NCBI GenBank assembly: GCA_012184525.1
Contig: WOFQ01000010.1
Coordinates: forward strand, 248,001 to 312,000
Source: Xenoacremonium recifei
Taxonomy: Eukaryota > Ascomycota > Sordariomycetes > Hypocreales > Nectriaceae
Direction of reading: 5' to 3'
DNA: 64,000 nt
The number at the start of each line of letters is the position of its first letter. Within the stretch, counting starts at the first letter, position 1. The translations under genes and the position numbers were made by a program. Under the pieces are notes generated by a model. It saw nothing but the letters and a program-made list of their open reading frames with translations. It was not told the origin of the DNA and ran no database searches. Below, one piece after another: positions 32,444-43,098 of the stretch.

Positions 32444-34773
32444 ATGGAGGGGCCAAATCCCGTCGCCCATGAGGCGCATTCTTCGGCGCTCAACTGCTGC
32501 TGCGGCAGGGTCGACTGCCCTCTGCTGAAGCGGAATAGCACGATCCTCGAGACTGTCGAGAAGGATGTCCATACCGCAGCTCAGCTCGGCCAGGTACGCG
32601 CTGCCCCCCATTCCTGAGAGCCCTGGAATCTGCGTCAGAATCGCCATCCCGCATACCAACGCCCCTGAATCGCGTTGTCCAACTATGAAGGGAAGCAGAA
32701 ACAAAACTGGAACATTTGCTAATTTTCTTTCTTTGACAGGCTCTGCTGGCAAGACACGAGGCGTATATGGCAGATGCCGAACGGGATCGCCAGGACCTTA
32801 ATGCGCGCATAGAGCGCCTAGAGATGGACAAGCTGGAACTGGAAACCGAGAATGCTATCAAGATTGAAGAAAATCGCAATCTACTCGACCAGCTTGAGGC
32901 TCTGAACAACACTGTGGCCGAGTCCGACACCCGAATTCGAACCCTCGAAGCCAGCCTCCTCTCTTCGCAACAGGCCGTCCGACGACTCGAGACCGCGGCG
33001 ATCCGAGCCAACGATGCCGAGAGACACCTTTCCGTCCTTGAACATGAGCAGGAACAACTTCGCCTGGAGCTACAGTCCAGCAAAGATGACGCTCGTTCAC
33101 ATTCGCAGCGGTTCAAAGAGGCCCAGCGCGGCATCCTCGACATGCAAGACCAGTTGGAGCGCATGGAGACAGAGGCACGACAAGAACGTGACCGACACGT
33201 CGAGGTCATTGCAAGGATGGAACGCCAGCGCGAAATCGAGAAACAACTCGACACTGCTGCTGGCCGCCTAAAGGGAGCCGCGGCCTCCAAACAATTGCAA
33301 ACGCAAAGAAACGGCACTATCGTGGGTCATTTCGTTCGAGATCTCCTTCAAGACAATGCGAACTTGCAGCTCGGTATTGCGGAGCTTCGAGAGATGCTGC
33401 TCAATTCCAACGACGAGATTCAGTCTCTACGAGAACAGCTCATGTATCATCAGCCAATGCTTGAAGATACCAGCGCCACCTCCACGCTCAAGGCAGAACT
33501 GGAGCCGCTAGAGACGCCCCGAATGTCTCAAGAGTTTCATATCCATCACCATTATCATGTTGGTCAAAAGCAAGAGCCCCGGAAGCTTCGAAGAAAACGA
33601 ACAGGCCTCAACTCTGGAACTTTCACACCCCCTGTTCTCTCGACTCCCGCAACTCCTGCGTCACCTGGCCAATGGCGTTTGGCTTCATCGCCCACTGCGC
33701 CTGCTCTCCTTTCCATGGCGAAACCACCTACATCGGTTGTGTCGTTGCCTCGGCATAACTGGTCGGTGGCTTCAGAGCAGCCTTCTGAATTCGCATCCTC
33801 CGTCCCCAGCTCGCCCCGGTCCAACCAACGCAGCTCGATGTTTGATCCGATCAATGTTGACAGCGATTTCCCGAATTCACCGGTTACTAGCATCGATCCC
33901 ACATCGCCGAGTTGGAGAGCCTCTCATCGGAAAGGGCCTTCTGAAGTTTCGGCTCTCAGTTTCCAGGCCCCATCTCTTCACATCGATGCCGTGATTGATG
34001 ACCCTCCGACTCCCCAGGCTCAATACCATCCGCATTACGAAGAAGACACTATTCATGAGGAGGATGAAGAGGAAGAAGAGGCAGATGAAGAACTTCCTCG
34101 CCTTGAAACCCCAGACCTAGTTGGGACCACGCCATCAGTGGATGAGGACTCGACCATCGAAGATTCCGAAGTCTCGAGAGACGAGTTTATCTTCCGGCCC
34201 CGTCTCCATCGTGCCGTGTCACACGAATCTATCATGTCACTTACGGGCGGTTTGGATATTCACACGCTCAAGGCTCGTCCCAGCCAGTTGACATTGCGGC
34301 CGCTCGGTGGTGCTGAGGCAGTTGTCACTGGAGTCATAGCGCAACCCACTCTGTCTCGAGGATCTGCAAAGCGTAGCGCGGTGGCACTTCGTGATAGCTA
34401 CGCTGGGTTGCCCAACGTGAGGACTGTGTCGAGTCCCATTGCCCGCTCACAGACACCCAATCAGTCTTACTCGAATCAAGGATCATCGGGCAGTGGTTTG
34501 GGCAAATGGGTGGGCTGGAGACCTTGGGGAGGATCGAGTTCAACCACTCCTAGCAAAGATGCCTCCCCAACTCCAACGAAGGCAACTCCAACGAAGGCAA
34601 CCCCGACGAAGGACAAGGACAAGGATCCGAACCGTGTGCCGGGTATCAACCAGCCAGGCTCGATCCCCGGATTTCAGAAATACTGGGCTGCACAGCGGCG
34701 GAAAGGGGCTCCAGCCCAAGTGACGCCAGCAACTATCGACCACAACGCCTTGTCCGAGGGGCTTGAAGGGTAA
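32444..34773 (+). CDS. Large coiled-coil protein with N-terminal cysteine cluster, function unknown
   Basis: Exons are 32444..32593 and 32740..34773, with a 146-nt intron; the product is 727 aa. The N-terminus has a compact cysteine cluster (NCCCGRVDCPLL, 17-27), then a motif LGQALLARHEAYMADAE that spans the splice. About residues 50-290 form a long heptad-repeat coiled coil rich in Glu/Arg/Leu. A His-rich patch (HIHHHYHVG) lies near 316. The rest is low-complexity and Ser/Pro-rich, with an acidic run near 484-504 and a short TPTKA repeat near 660. The C-terminus has GSIPGFQKYWAAQRRKG. I do not recognise a named function. The conserved cysteine head plus coiled coil suggests a cytoskeletal, spindle-pole or cortical scaffold, but that is inference. 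Confidence 0.85.
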
Positions 34774-35075
34774 TCAACTCCTCGCTACGCCAAACCTTCG
34801 ACGCCTTCGAACGAATCACATCTTTCATAAGACTTTCCTATCACTTGAACCTAATCTCACACTCGGAACTCGGAGTTTTATTGTATATCTCGGCAGCTTT
34901 GCATGCTGAGAAGGGATACCAGAATCATTGGAAGATCGGAGATACCCTGGCCATCCTTGGCCCTATTCCTTTGTTGTAGGACTATAAATCACACGATTGT
35001 ACGGCACCATGGCGGCATAGCATTTTTATACATTATGTATTTAATCAATATGTTAATAATCATCATTGTATTACA
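34774..35075. other. Convergent 3' spacer
   Basis: AT-rich untranslated sequence between two convergent genes. Nothing else is seen. Confidence 0.5.
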
Positions 35076-37244
35076 TCAGTTCATACTACTGTTCAGCATC
35101 GACCAGTACGAAGTATCAACACCTTGAAGTGCCCAATCCTCAAAATCAGCTGTGAAGCCCGGCCATTCTGTCGGATACAAGTCTTGAGCAGTGCTCTCGG
35201 GAAAGGCTGAAGACATGGGGTCCGCGGTCGGTATTTGGGGTTGCGCTGAAGGTAGGTCGAAGGATAGTGAGAAAGAAGTGTCAGTGTTTGTGTTTCCGTT
35301 GGTGTAATTGAACTCTGCTGGTGTGTCCGTCAACGATGGCATGGGATTCGATGACGGGGCTGAGGCTGGTGCTGAAGAAGCACTGATGGTGACAGTGCCC
35401 AGTAAGGGGATATTCAGTTGTAAACTTTTGTCACAGCTAGCACCACTCGGACAGACGACGTTCACGATTGGCAACAACTCTCGAATCGTATCTGCCGACT
35501 CTGTAAAGAGAGCGTCATGGTTGAGCACGCCCATTTCATGCATCATGGCCTGGACCTTCTCTGCCAGCTCACGATCCTTGAGTCGCTGCTCCTCGTCATC
35601 GAGCGAGCGTTTTCCGATGTGGCCAAGCAAGAGTGTCATTGCAGCTACCAGCGCTGAATAGTCGACATGTCGGCCCGCCACAGCGTTAGTGACCATTTTG
35701 CGATAGTCCAAGAACCTGCTTAGCACAGCTCGACTGGCCTCCATGCATGCGTTGCGGTTGTACTCGTAGCGACGTTGGTCTCGATCCTTGAGCAGGTATG
35801 GGAGATGGAGAAGAATAACGAGGGAGTAGTGACGGATTTGGAGCTTGAGGGCGGAGGAGTCCTCGATGTAATGGTCGGAAGCATTGCTGCAGACGGACAC
35901 AGCGGGGAGCTGCCACCATAACCCGTCCATCTCCTTGGCTTGTTTTTCAAGCTCCAAGTCGATGTTTTGGGTCAGGGCGTAGGCTTCACTTCCGGTCATG
36001 TCGTTCCTGTCAGCTATCATGCCCGAGATCACAGCATAAGATTTCCCCAGCCTGTCATGAGGGGCATCACCCCATGTGCTATCGTCTGCGGCGAAGGAGT
36101 TGTCGCGGCACCCGATTGAGAGTCCGAGCAGGAGCGAGAGGTATCTATCAATACAGTTGATGCGGAACCAAAGAACCGCAGGGGTCGGAAGGCGCCTGGG
36201 GTCCATTGAGTGATCACATGAACGGATAGGACGAGAACCCTTTCGATCTATGCCCATCAGTTGTCCCATGTTCAAAGCCCGGCGCGAAGTGATCCAGGCT
36301 TTGCGGAGTTGGCCAGCATCACTCTGGTAGAAGCTCTGGATGATAAGACACTCTAGGCCTTCCAGGCAGCCGACAAAGTCATCATCTGAAGAGACAAGGC
36401 CGTTCGCAGTTGACACCCATTCTTCCATGGTCTCAATGGGCGACTTCTCGAGACCGAGTCTGCCGTTGTCGGACTCTTGTGGCATCTGCTGCATACAAAC
36501 TGCTAATTGCAGCAGCCGCTTGGCAAGTAAGGCCGGATGGGACTTTACATCAGGAACTTGCGTGAGAGCAGACGTAGGCTCGGGCTTCCCGTTCACCTGC
36601 TCCTGGTGCGAATAGAACGCACCAAGTACATACTTCGCTCCAGGGCTCTCAGACAACACCCGCAACGTCTTTCGCGGGGGGAATAGAGCGTGCAATTGTT
36701 TAGCAACGCCCTCAAACTTGGCCACTCTTGCCGGTGTCTTGATACACCTAGGATGGGTGTCTGGCGCCGTCAGTCTGCCCAGTTGAGGCTCTCCGGAGCG
36801 CACTATGGCAACTTGCTGAGCATGACCGGCAGCCGAGATGTCGAAGACGTCGGTGCCTTGCCTGGCGAACCGGCTGTTGGTCGGGGGACTTGCGGTGTCT
36901 GGCGGCGAGACCGGCTTTGGAGGGCTGGGATCGTCAAGGTCTGAACGTTCAATAAGCTTCTCCATCAACTGCTCGAGTCGACCAAGGCGCTGTGTAAGGC
37001 GGCGGTCGGGAGTTGGAGCTGATTCATGAGTGAACTCTTGGGAGATGCATGCTGTCTCTCGAGCAAGACAGCCGATGCAGGTGGTGTCATTGTCATCGTT
37101 GAACTGGCACTTGATCTTGCGACGACGACCTGGCAACAATTAGCAACTGCGATGACTAGTTAGTCATGGGCATGGGGACTTACATTCCCAGCAGCTGTGA
37201 GTTCCCTTGCGGACCTTACGCCGTTTGGCAGCCGGTGCACTCAT
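35076..37244 (-). CDS. Zn2Cys6 transcription factor (divergent to Old Yellow Enzyme)
   Basis: This is a fungal binuclear zinc-cluster regulator. Exons are complement(37184..37244, 35076..37129), with a 54-nt intron at 37130-37183; the product is 704 aa. The intron splits the second zinc cysteine, and the cluster Cys18-x2-Cys21-x6-Cys28-x9-Cys38-x2-Cys41-x6-Cys48 is complete only after splicing. A basic stretch precedes it (AAKRRKVRKGTH) and a short dimerisation-like helix follows (LTQRLGRLEQLMEKL). The middle region carries the fungal transcription-factor domain (INCIDRYLSLLLGLSIGC). The tail is Ser/Pro/Asn-rich with aromatic and acidic residues, as in activation domains. It reads away from the Old Yellow Enzyme gene across a 695-bp promoter that holds repeated CGGAC motifs, so that gene is its likely target. 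Confidence 0.92.
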
Positions 37245-37939
37245 TCTGCGCCGTACGTGCGACTCCAAGGTCTAGGGTAAGCGATATCACGAAGGAATCC
37301 GGACGGAGTATTCGGCCGAATTTGAGCACGACAACTGCACCACAGAAGCACACAACGTGATAGTAAAGAGGAGGAAGCGCGTGGGCTCGTGTGAATTCGT
37401 CCGCAGAGTGGTAATCGCTGCCATCAGCCCCTGGACACGCAATGCAAGAGGAAGAACTGCACCCTGGTTAGATTCGTCCGTTCGGACTCCGCAAACGGAC
37501 GAAAACGGACGACGGCTGATTCAGCAGCTGCATTAATAATTCAGCATAGTGACGAATCCTCCACGGAACTCCGTGGCTTTTCGGCCAGTGCCATTTTAGG
37601 ACTGAGACAAGAATGCGAGCATGCTAGCTGCGAGCTTCTGCGCCCGTTGCGAACACCATGGAGAGGAAATCCGGGCACGGCAGAGTTCTTGTACTTGGTT
37701 GCGCATCGCCGTGGAATGTTTCAGCCGCCATGATGTTGATTGTTAAGCGTGAATGCGATGTCCACGGCGATGATGCTCGCATTCACAGTCTGAGGGGGAG
37801 AGACAGGAGAGTATAAGAGACGACAGGTTCGATGCGAGATGGGAGTTTACAATTCAGAGCATTCAGAACAGTCTCGTTCAATTCATCCTTCAATCTCAGT
37901 AACCTCAAAATCAACCAGATCTCCAAGAATCTCATTGCA
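37245..37939. promoter_or_regulatory. Divergent promoter with clustered TTCGTCCG/CGGACGAA motifs
   Basis: This is the shared promoter of the zinc-cluster regulator (minus) and the Old Yellow Enzyme (plus). TTCGTCCG occurs at 37396-37403 and 37473-37480. Its inverse occurs twice in a perfect 10-bp tandem repeat AAACGGACGA at 37493-37512. CGG triplets in this layout suit Zn2Cys6 binding. A TATA-like TATAAGA lies at 37812-37818, about 120 bp before the Old Yellow Enzyme start. Autoregulation and target control are inference. Confidence 0.55.
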
Positions 37940-39344
37940 ATGGCTCCTGTTCGATACCAAGACGGCAACGCCAGCCCCGCGCCCCTGGCGCAACCCCTTA
38001 CCTTGCATCCCTCGGGCAGAGTAGTCAAGAACAGATTCATGAAGGCCGCCATGGCCGAGAATCTGGCGACTTGGAGCGCCACAGTGCCCGAGGAGCGCGG
38101 TGTTCCCACTGACGATCTCATCGAACTTTACAAACAGTAAGAACATCAAATCCGGATTCCAGGAGATTTTCTGACACTTGTACAGCTTTGGCGAGGGCAA
38201 GAACAACTGGGGAATCATACTCACTGGAAACGTCGACATTGACTACCGGGCTATGGATGGACCCGGCGACATGATCATTGCCCCTGAACTTGCCCCTGAA
38301 GGCGAGCGATTCGAGAAGTTCAAGGCACTCGCCACTGCAGCGAAGAAGGATGGCAGTCTTTTGGTCGCTCAGGTCACTCACCCCGGACGACAGGCCCAAG
38401 AACGAATGTGCCCGGATCCCATCTCGGCTTCGGATGTCCAACTGCCGCCCAACATGGGATTGACCTTTGGCAAGCCCCATCCCGCGACCAAGGACGAGAT
38501 CGCTGCCATTGTCGAGGGCTTCGCTCACGCAGCCGAGTATCTTGAAAAGGCTGGCTTTGACGGCATCGAACTCCACGCTGCACACGGATATCTCCTCTCT
38601 CAGTTTCTATCCCGTACCACTAACAAGCGGACCGACGAATACGGCCCCCAGAACATGGAGAACCGGCTTCGACTGATGACTGAGGTCACCAAGGCCATCA
38701 AGGCGCGAGTATCGCCGAATTTCATTGTTGCCGCAAAGCTCAACAGCGTTGAGTTCCAGGATGGCGGTGTTACGCCCGAGGAGGCCAAGGAGTTGGTCGA
38801 GACTCTGGAGAAGCTGGGCATGGACTTCGTGGAGTTGAGCGGCGGCACTTACGAGAACCTGGGTCTCACCTGGGAGAAGGACTCGACGAAGAAGCGCGAG
38901 GGTTTCTTCTTGGAGTTTGCCAAGTCCATCACCGACTCCCTGGCCCCAGACCACAAGATCAGCATCTTCATCGTTGGAGGTCTACGATCTGCGGGAGCCA
39001 TGGTCAAGGCCCTAGACTCTTTTGACGGCATTTCCATTGCGCGACCCGCCGCTGGAGAGCCTCACCTCGCCAGCGATATCATCGAGGGCCGAGTCCCCGG
39101 CGCCATCAAACACACCGATGACTATGAAAACGACTTCATCATGAACCTTCAGGTGGCGCAGTCACAGCTCGCCCAGGTCGGTCTGGGCAAGGCGCCCATG
39201 AACCACGCCGATCCCGAAGTCATGAAGACCTTTGCAGCGGACATGGGCGAGTGGTTTCAGAAGGTGGTGGCCGACGGTAACAAGATGGAGTTTATCCGCG
39301 CTATTCAGTATTCTGGCCCGTTGGTTACTTTTGGCAGTGCTTGA
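37940..39344 (+). CDS. Old Yellow Enzyme family NADH:flavin oxidoreductase
   Basis: This is an FMN-dependent ene-reductase/oxidoreductase with a TIM-barrel fold. Exons are 37940..38136 and 38186..39344 (451 aa). Marks in order: PLTLHPSGRVVKNRFMKAAMAE (FMN-binding first strand), FGEGKNNWGIILTGNVDID across the splice, VAQVTHPGRQ, GFDGIELHAAHGYLLSQFLS (catalytic-site HxxHG-type stretch), NKRTDEYGPQNMENRLRLM, KLNSVEFQDGGVT and FIVGGLRSAGAMV for the phosphate site. The pattern resembles the larger bacterial-type OYE/2,4-dienoyl-CoA-reductase-like group seen in fungi. An in-frame upstream ATG at 37832 is less likely, because it would prefix a 36-residue unconserved stretch. Its substrate is unknown. 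Confidence 0.92.
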
Positions 39345-39917
39345 TGTGAAGCGACTTACATGGCTGGACTCGACTTTCCAGCTTAGCGGCATTAGACGGA
39401 GTTGATTGTGGTTTGGGCTTTTGAATGCATAGAATCTTAGACAGAGTATAGAAATACAGAGATCTTTGTTCGTTACGTTTGGAAATTTATTGTGCCCTCG
39501 CATTTCCCCTTCATGACTTTCGCAGCTCATCCATCGCTTCGTTGAAGTGGCGGGATGAACAGGCCTCGATACCAGTTCGAGCTTGATCTTTCAAGCCCTA
39601 GCGCAAGCCCCGAAACGCCCTGTCAAAAGACACTATCTATAGCGTCCAGGCCCGGGATCGCCGCTGTAGCCGGGGAGTTACTGGGCCTGAATCCTTCGAA
39701 GCTTGTTGGACTCAGGCTGTGATTGGCATAATCGGACTTTGCGAGGTCCAGACCGGATTTGTAATCGGACATTTTAAAGTCCTCCTTCCTGCAAGGTATC
39801 AAATTCACGACCAATCTCGACCGCTTTTATCATTTCACTTACTTCCAACTAGAAACTCACCGTACTCTCGACGATTTAGCTGTTTATTATTGCGGCTATT
39901 TCTGTTCAAGAAACATC
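39345..39917. other. Intergenic spacer / promoter of second regulator
   Basis: This holds the promoter of the next regulator. No gene, repeat or RNA is seen. Confidence 0.5.
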
Positions 39918-42186
39918 ATGACCGCCATGTATCCGTCGCCAGAGGAGACCGACAATATGCGGTCAAACCGTCGCAAGGGTATTTGAGATCATGCAGCAAG
40001 CCATTTCTGAATCGGCTGACCACGAATAGCTTGCGATCTGTGCTTTATCAAGAAGATCAAATGCGACATGCTCAAGCCAGTGTGCTCAAACTGTTCTCTA
40101 TATAACTCAGAATGCCGGACCAGCATCATCAGACGGAAACCCAACCCGGCAAAGCAACGGCAACTTGCACGGACAGAAGAAGAGTATGGCCTGACTGCCG
40201 ATTAATGTGCTGATTGGAGCTGACCGGTTATAGGAATAGCCGTGTTGAGGGCCTGGAGGACCGTCTGGCTAGGATCGAGGGCCAGCTGCAGAAAGTGCTT
40301 GAAATGGCCAAGGATACCCGTTCAGCACCACCAACTCGCATCTCCCCCAACCTGGGCAGCTTTCCAGTCGACAGTGAAGTTCTGCAGGTGGAACACACAA
40401 TTGGAGATGCAGACTACAACAACCTCCACATGGACGACTCCGTTGCCAATCAGTGGACATTCGATCCTATCGAGCCATGCCTGTTTGATGGCCCCGAACA
40501 AGGAGGTTACAATCTGCCTCCAATTGAGGAAATCCTCCCCGTTGTGGACCACTATTTCGTCGTCTACAACTCAGTTGTTCCTCTCTTTCATCAGCCGACT
40601 TTCATGAAGATGCTGAATGGTTGGTATAATAACCGCCAACGAAACCGAGCAACATGGGCAGCTGTCCAGATTGTCATGGCTCTGAGTTATAGAACCCCGA
40701 GAATCGGAGTTGCTGAGTCGGCCCCGTTGCAGATTGCCAAAGCCAACGAGTGCCTACGAAACGCTCAGGCTGTTGTATCAGAACTCGTCACAAGGGAGGA
40801 AGATCTTCTAGGCGTTCAAATCATGTTGGGCATCGTCATGTTGTTTCAGAATAGCAGAGATCCGAAGCCTGCCAGCGTTATCGTCGGGACTGCCTTGAGA
40901 CTCGCACACAGACTTCAGCTTCATTCGAGCCTTTCGGCAAAATACTTCACACAGGAGGATGCGGAACAAAGATCGAGAGTCTTCTGGATAGCCTATACCC
41001 TGGATAAGGTAAGCTCCCGGTAGAATTAACCCACGGCGTCGTTGGATTTTGTTCTCATAGCGTTCTAGGACATCTCGATGCGAGTGAGAGCTCCTTCGGC
41101 TCAGCTCGACGATGATATCGACATCCCTCTGCCTAAAATGATAGCAGATGACGGGGCTGGCATGATCTGGACACAGGATGGCCAGAATCACTTCAATTAC
41201 CACAGGATGCGTGTTGAGCTCGCTCATATTCAAGGAAGAGTTTACGATCTCCTCTACTCCAACCGCTCGTCGAAGATTTCAGAAGCAGAGCGCAAGCAAC
41301 GAGTGGACCGCCTTCAAGCCCAATTAGATCAGTGGTACTCGCGAATACCTTCCGTCTTCCGCATCGAACACGTTGCGGCGGCAGTGGGCGCTGGAAAGCT
41401 CATCCAGATGTGCAAGATGCACCACGCGTATCTCCTGTCCGAGGTCATGGTTCATGGGATCTACAGCAGCGATGCGGACTGGGTCTCAAGGGTCAGTACT
41501 TTCAGTCGAGCTGCGATGGAAGAGATATCCTTCGAATTCGTGCCTCATTCAGAGAGTTGTATTCGAGAACAGCATGGTCCCTTGCCAGATGGTTGGAACA
41601 AATGCGTCGAAATCAGCAGAGGATGCATGAAGCTATTCCAAGAAGCGGTTCCTACCGAGTGTCTGATCTGGTAAGAAACTCATATGACTGTTATTCTGGA
41701 CTCTCTCTAATAATTAGTAGGCAGTGCTGCTGCGCACATTTCTCCGCCCTGATAGTTCTCCTGGCCAACATGGCCCTCAACCCGACCCATCCCCAGGTCT
41801 CCGTGGATCAGCACCTCGTCAGCAAAGCTCTCCGACTCTACGATAAGCTTCTCGAGGTCGTCGACATGGAAGCTCTCAAATCCCTCCGCCTGGTCATTCG
41901 CGAACTCCATACCAAAGCTATGGCCGCCGTCGCCGCGCAGAAGGGGAAGGATGGAGCTAGCAACGGCGTGTTTGGCGGACTGAACCCAAGTATGGACTCG
42001 TCCGATTCCGCTGATAGATTGGAGTTTCTTCCTCTGGGTGAGGATCTGAACATCATGAGCGGGCCGTTCGTTTCGACCGATCTGCCGGAGGGAGCCATGG
42101 CGACACCCTCGACCTTTGATCAGTTTTCAAGTATTCCAGCGACTGGAAATGGAGAAACTGGAGACCAATTCTCGTTTATGGGTTGA
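39918..42186 (+). CDS. Zn2Cys6 transcription factor
   Basis: Exons are 39918..39978, 40030..40183, 40234..41008, 41069..41670 and 41721..42186 (685 aa). The zinc cluster is Cys22-x2-Cys25-x6-Cys32-x6-Cys39-x2-Cys42-x6-Cys49 (ACDLCFIKKIKCDMLKPVC then SNCSLYNSEC). It becomes readable only after the first intron is removed, because the cluster begins at the splice. A short coiled coil follows (NSRVEGLEDRLARIEGQLQKVL), then the fungal regulator domain with RLAHRLQLHSSLS, RSRVFWIAYTLDKDISMR and APSAQLDDDIDIPLP. Arg-Val-Phe-Trp and LDDDIDIPLP are typical of this domain. Downstream of the Old Yellow Enzyme and on its strand, it may belong to the same locus. Confidence 0.92.
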
Positions 42187-43098
42187 AAAGTTGAGAAAAC
42201 AGCTAGGGGAGATCATGATAGATATGCCGCGAAGTACATGAAGCGTTTTCACACGGGAAATATGTTGCAAAGAAGTTAGAGTATTGCTATTCGCGATCTT
42301 AGTTGAACTGGATACACTGGGAAAAGGCGAGCGCAAAGTACATAATGCAAAACCTCCCCCTGCCGTCTCCTTCGGACGTGGCATGACTAAGCTTCTCTTC
42401 CAATAAATAATGCCAGCGGCCTTCTGGAATCATGCCGATGTTGGACCATGCCCTAAGTTCGCTAATGTTTTCTGTTTCAATTCATTTTATGAAGTATGTG
42501 TTTGCTTATGAGAACAAGTCTGTGTCTATTGTAAACCGCCTGGTTCGTTTCTAGCTAATCGGCGCCGTTCTTGTTGAGGTCCTGCTAACCCTCTTTCCCA
42601 TTCAATGTGCTCTAGATGCCCTGCTGATTCTTACATACCCAAGATAAAAGACCCGACGAAACCCAAATGCCTTTGTACAATCTCGAACCCATGTAAACTC
42701 CATTTCCTGAAAAATCAATCTACCCAAGACCAGGCCGTGAAGTGCTCATACACTCATATCTCGCTGGAAATCATCGAGTTCTGCGCCCTTTAACAGACAT
42801 CCGCCACGATCTTCCTCTAACAATCCGTCCACACAAGTAGTCTTGACTAAGTGTTGACGCCTCGTCTCCAAATCTAAACAGCCATAGCGTGTATTTGGCG
42901 TCGAGAGGGGCTTAGAAAGAATCGCTGATATCTGACTCCATCCCACAAAGCCCAAGAGAAGCCAGCCCATGAAAAGCAGAACTCTTCCAAGGTTCCCATG
43001 TGACAAATTCGCAAAAGATTGCACGCTTTTTCCGGAGCGGCCAATGTAGGGATATCATAAATAGAAGACAAGAAAGAAAGAAAAAAGTACATCCACGG
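42187..43098. other. Intergenic spacer
   Basis: This is between the 3' ends of convergent genes. Weak short frames exist, including a hydrophobic one on the minus strand at 42746-43024, but none is supported. Nothing else is seen. Confidence 0.5.

Noticed and set aside
42746..43024. Hydrophobic minus-strand frame downstream of the unknown membrane protein
   Set aside because: It lies in the 3' region of that gene, with no start context, splice signals or partner exons.
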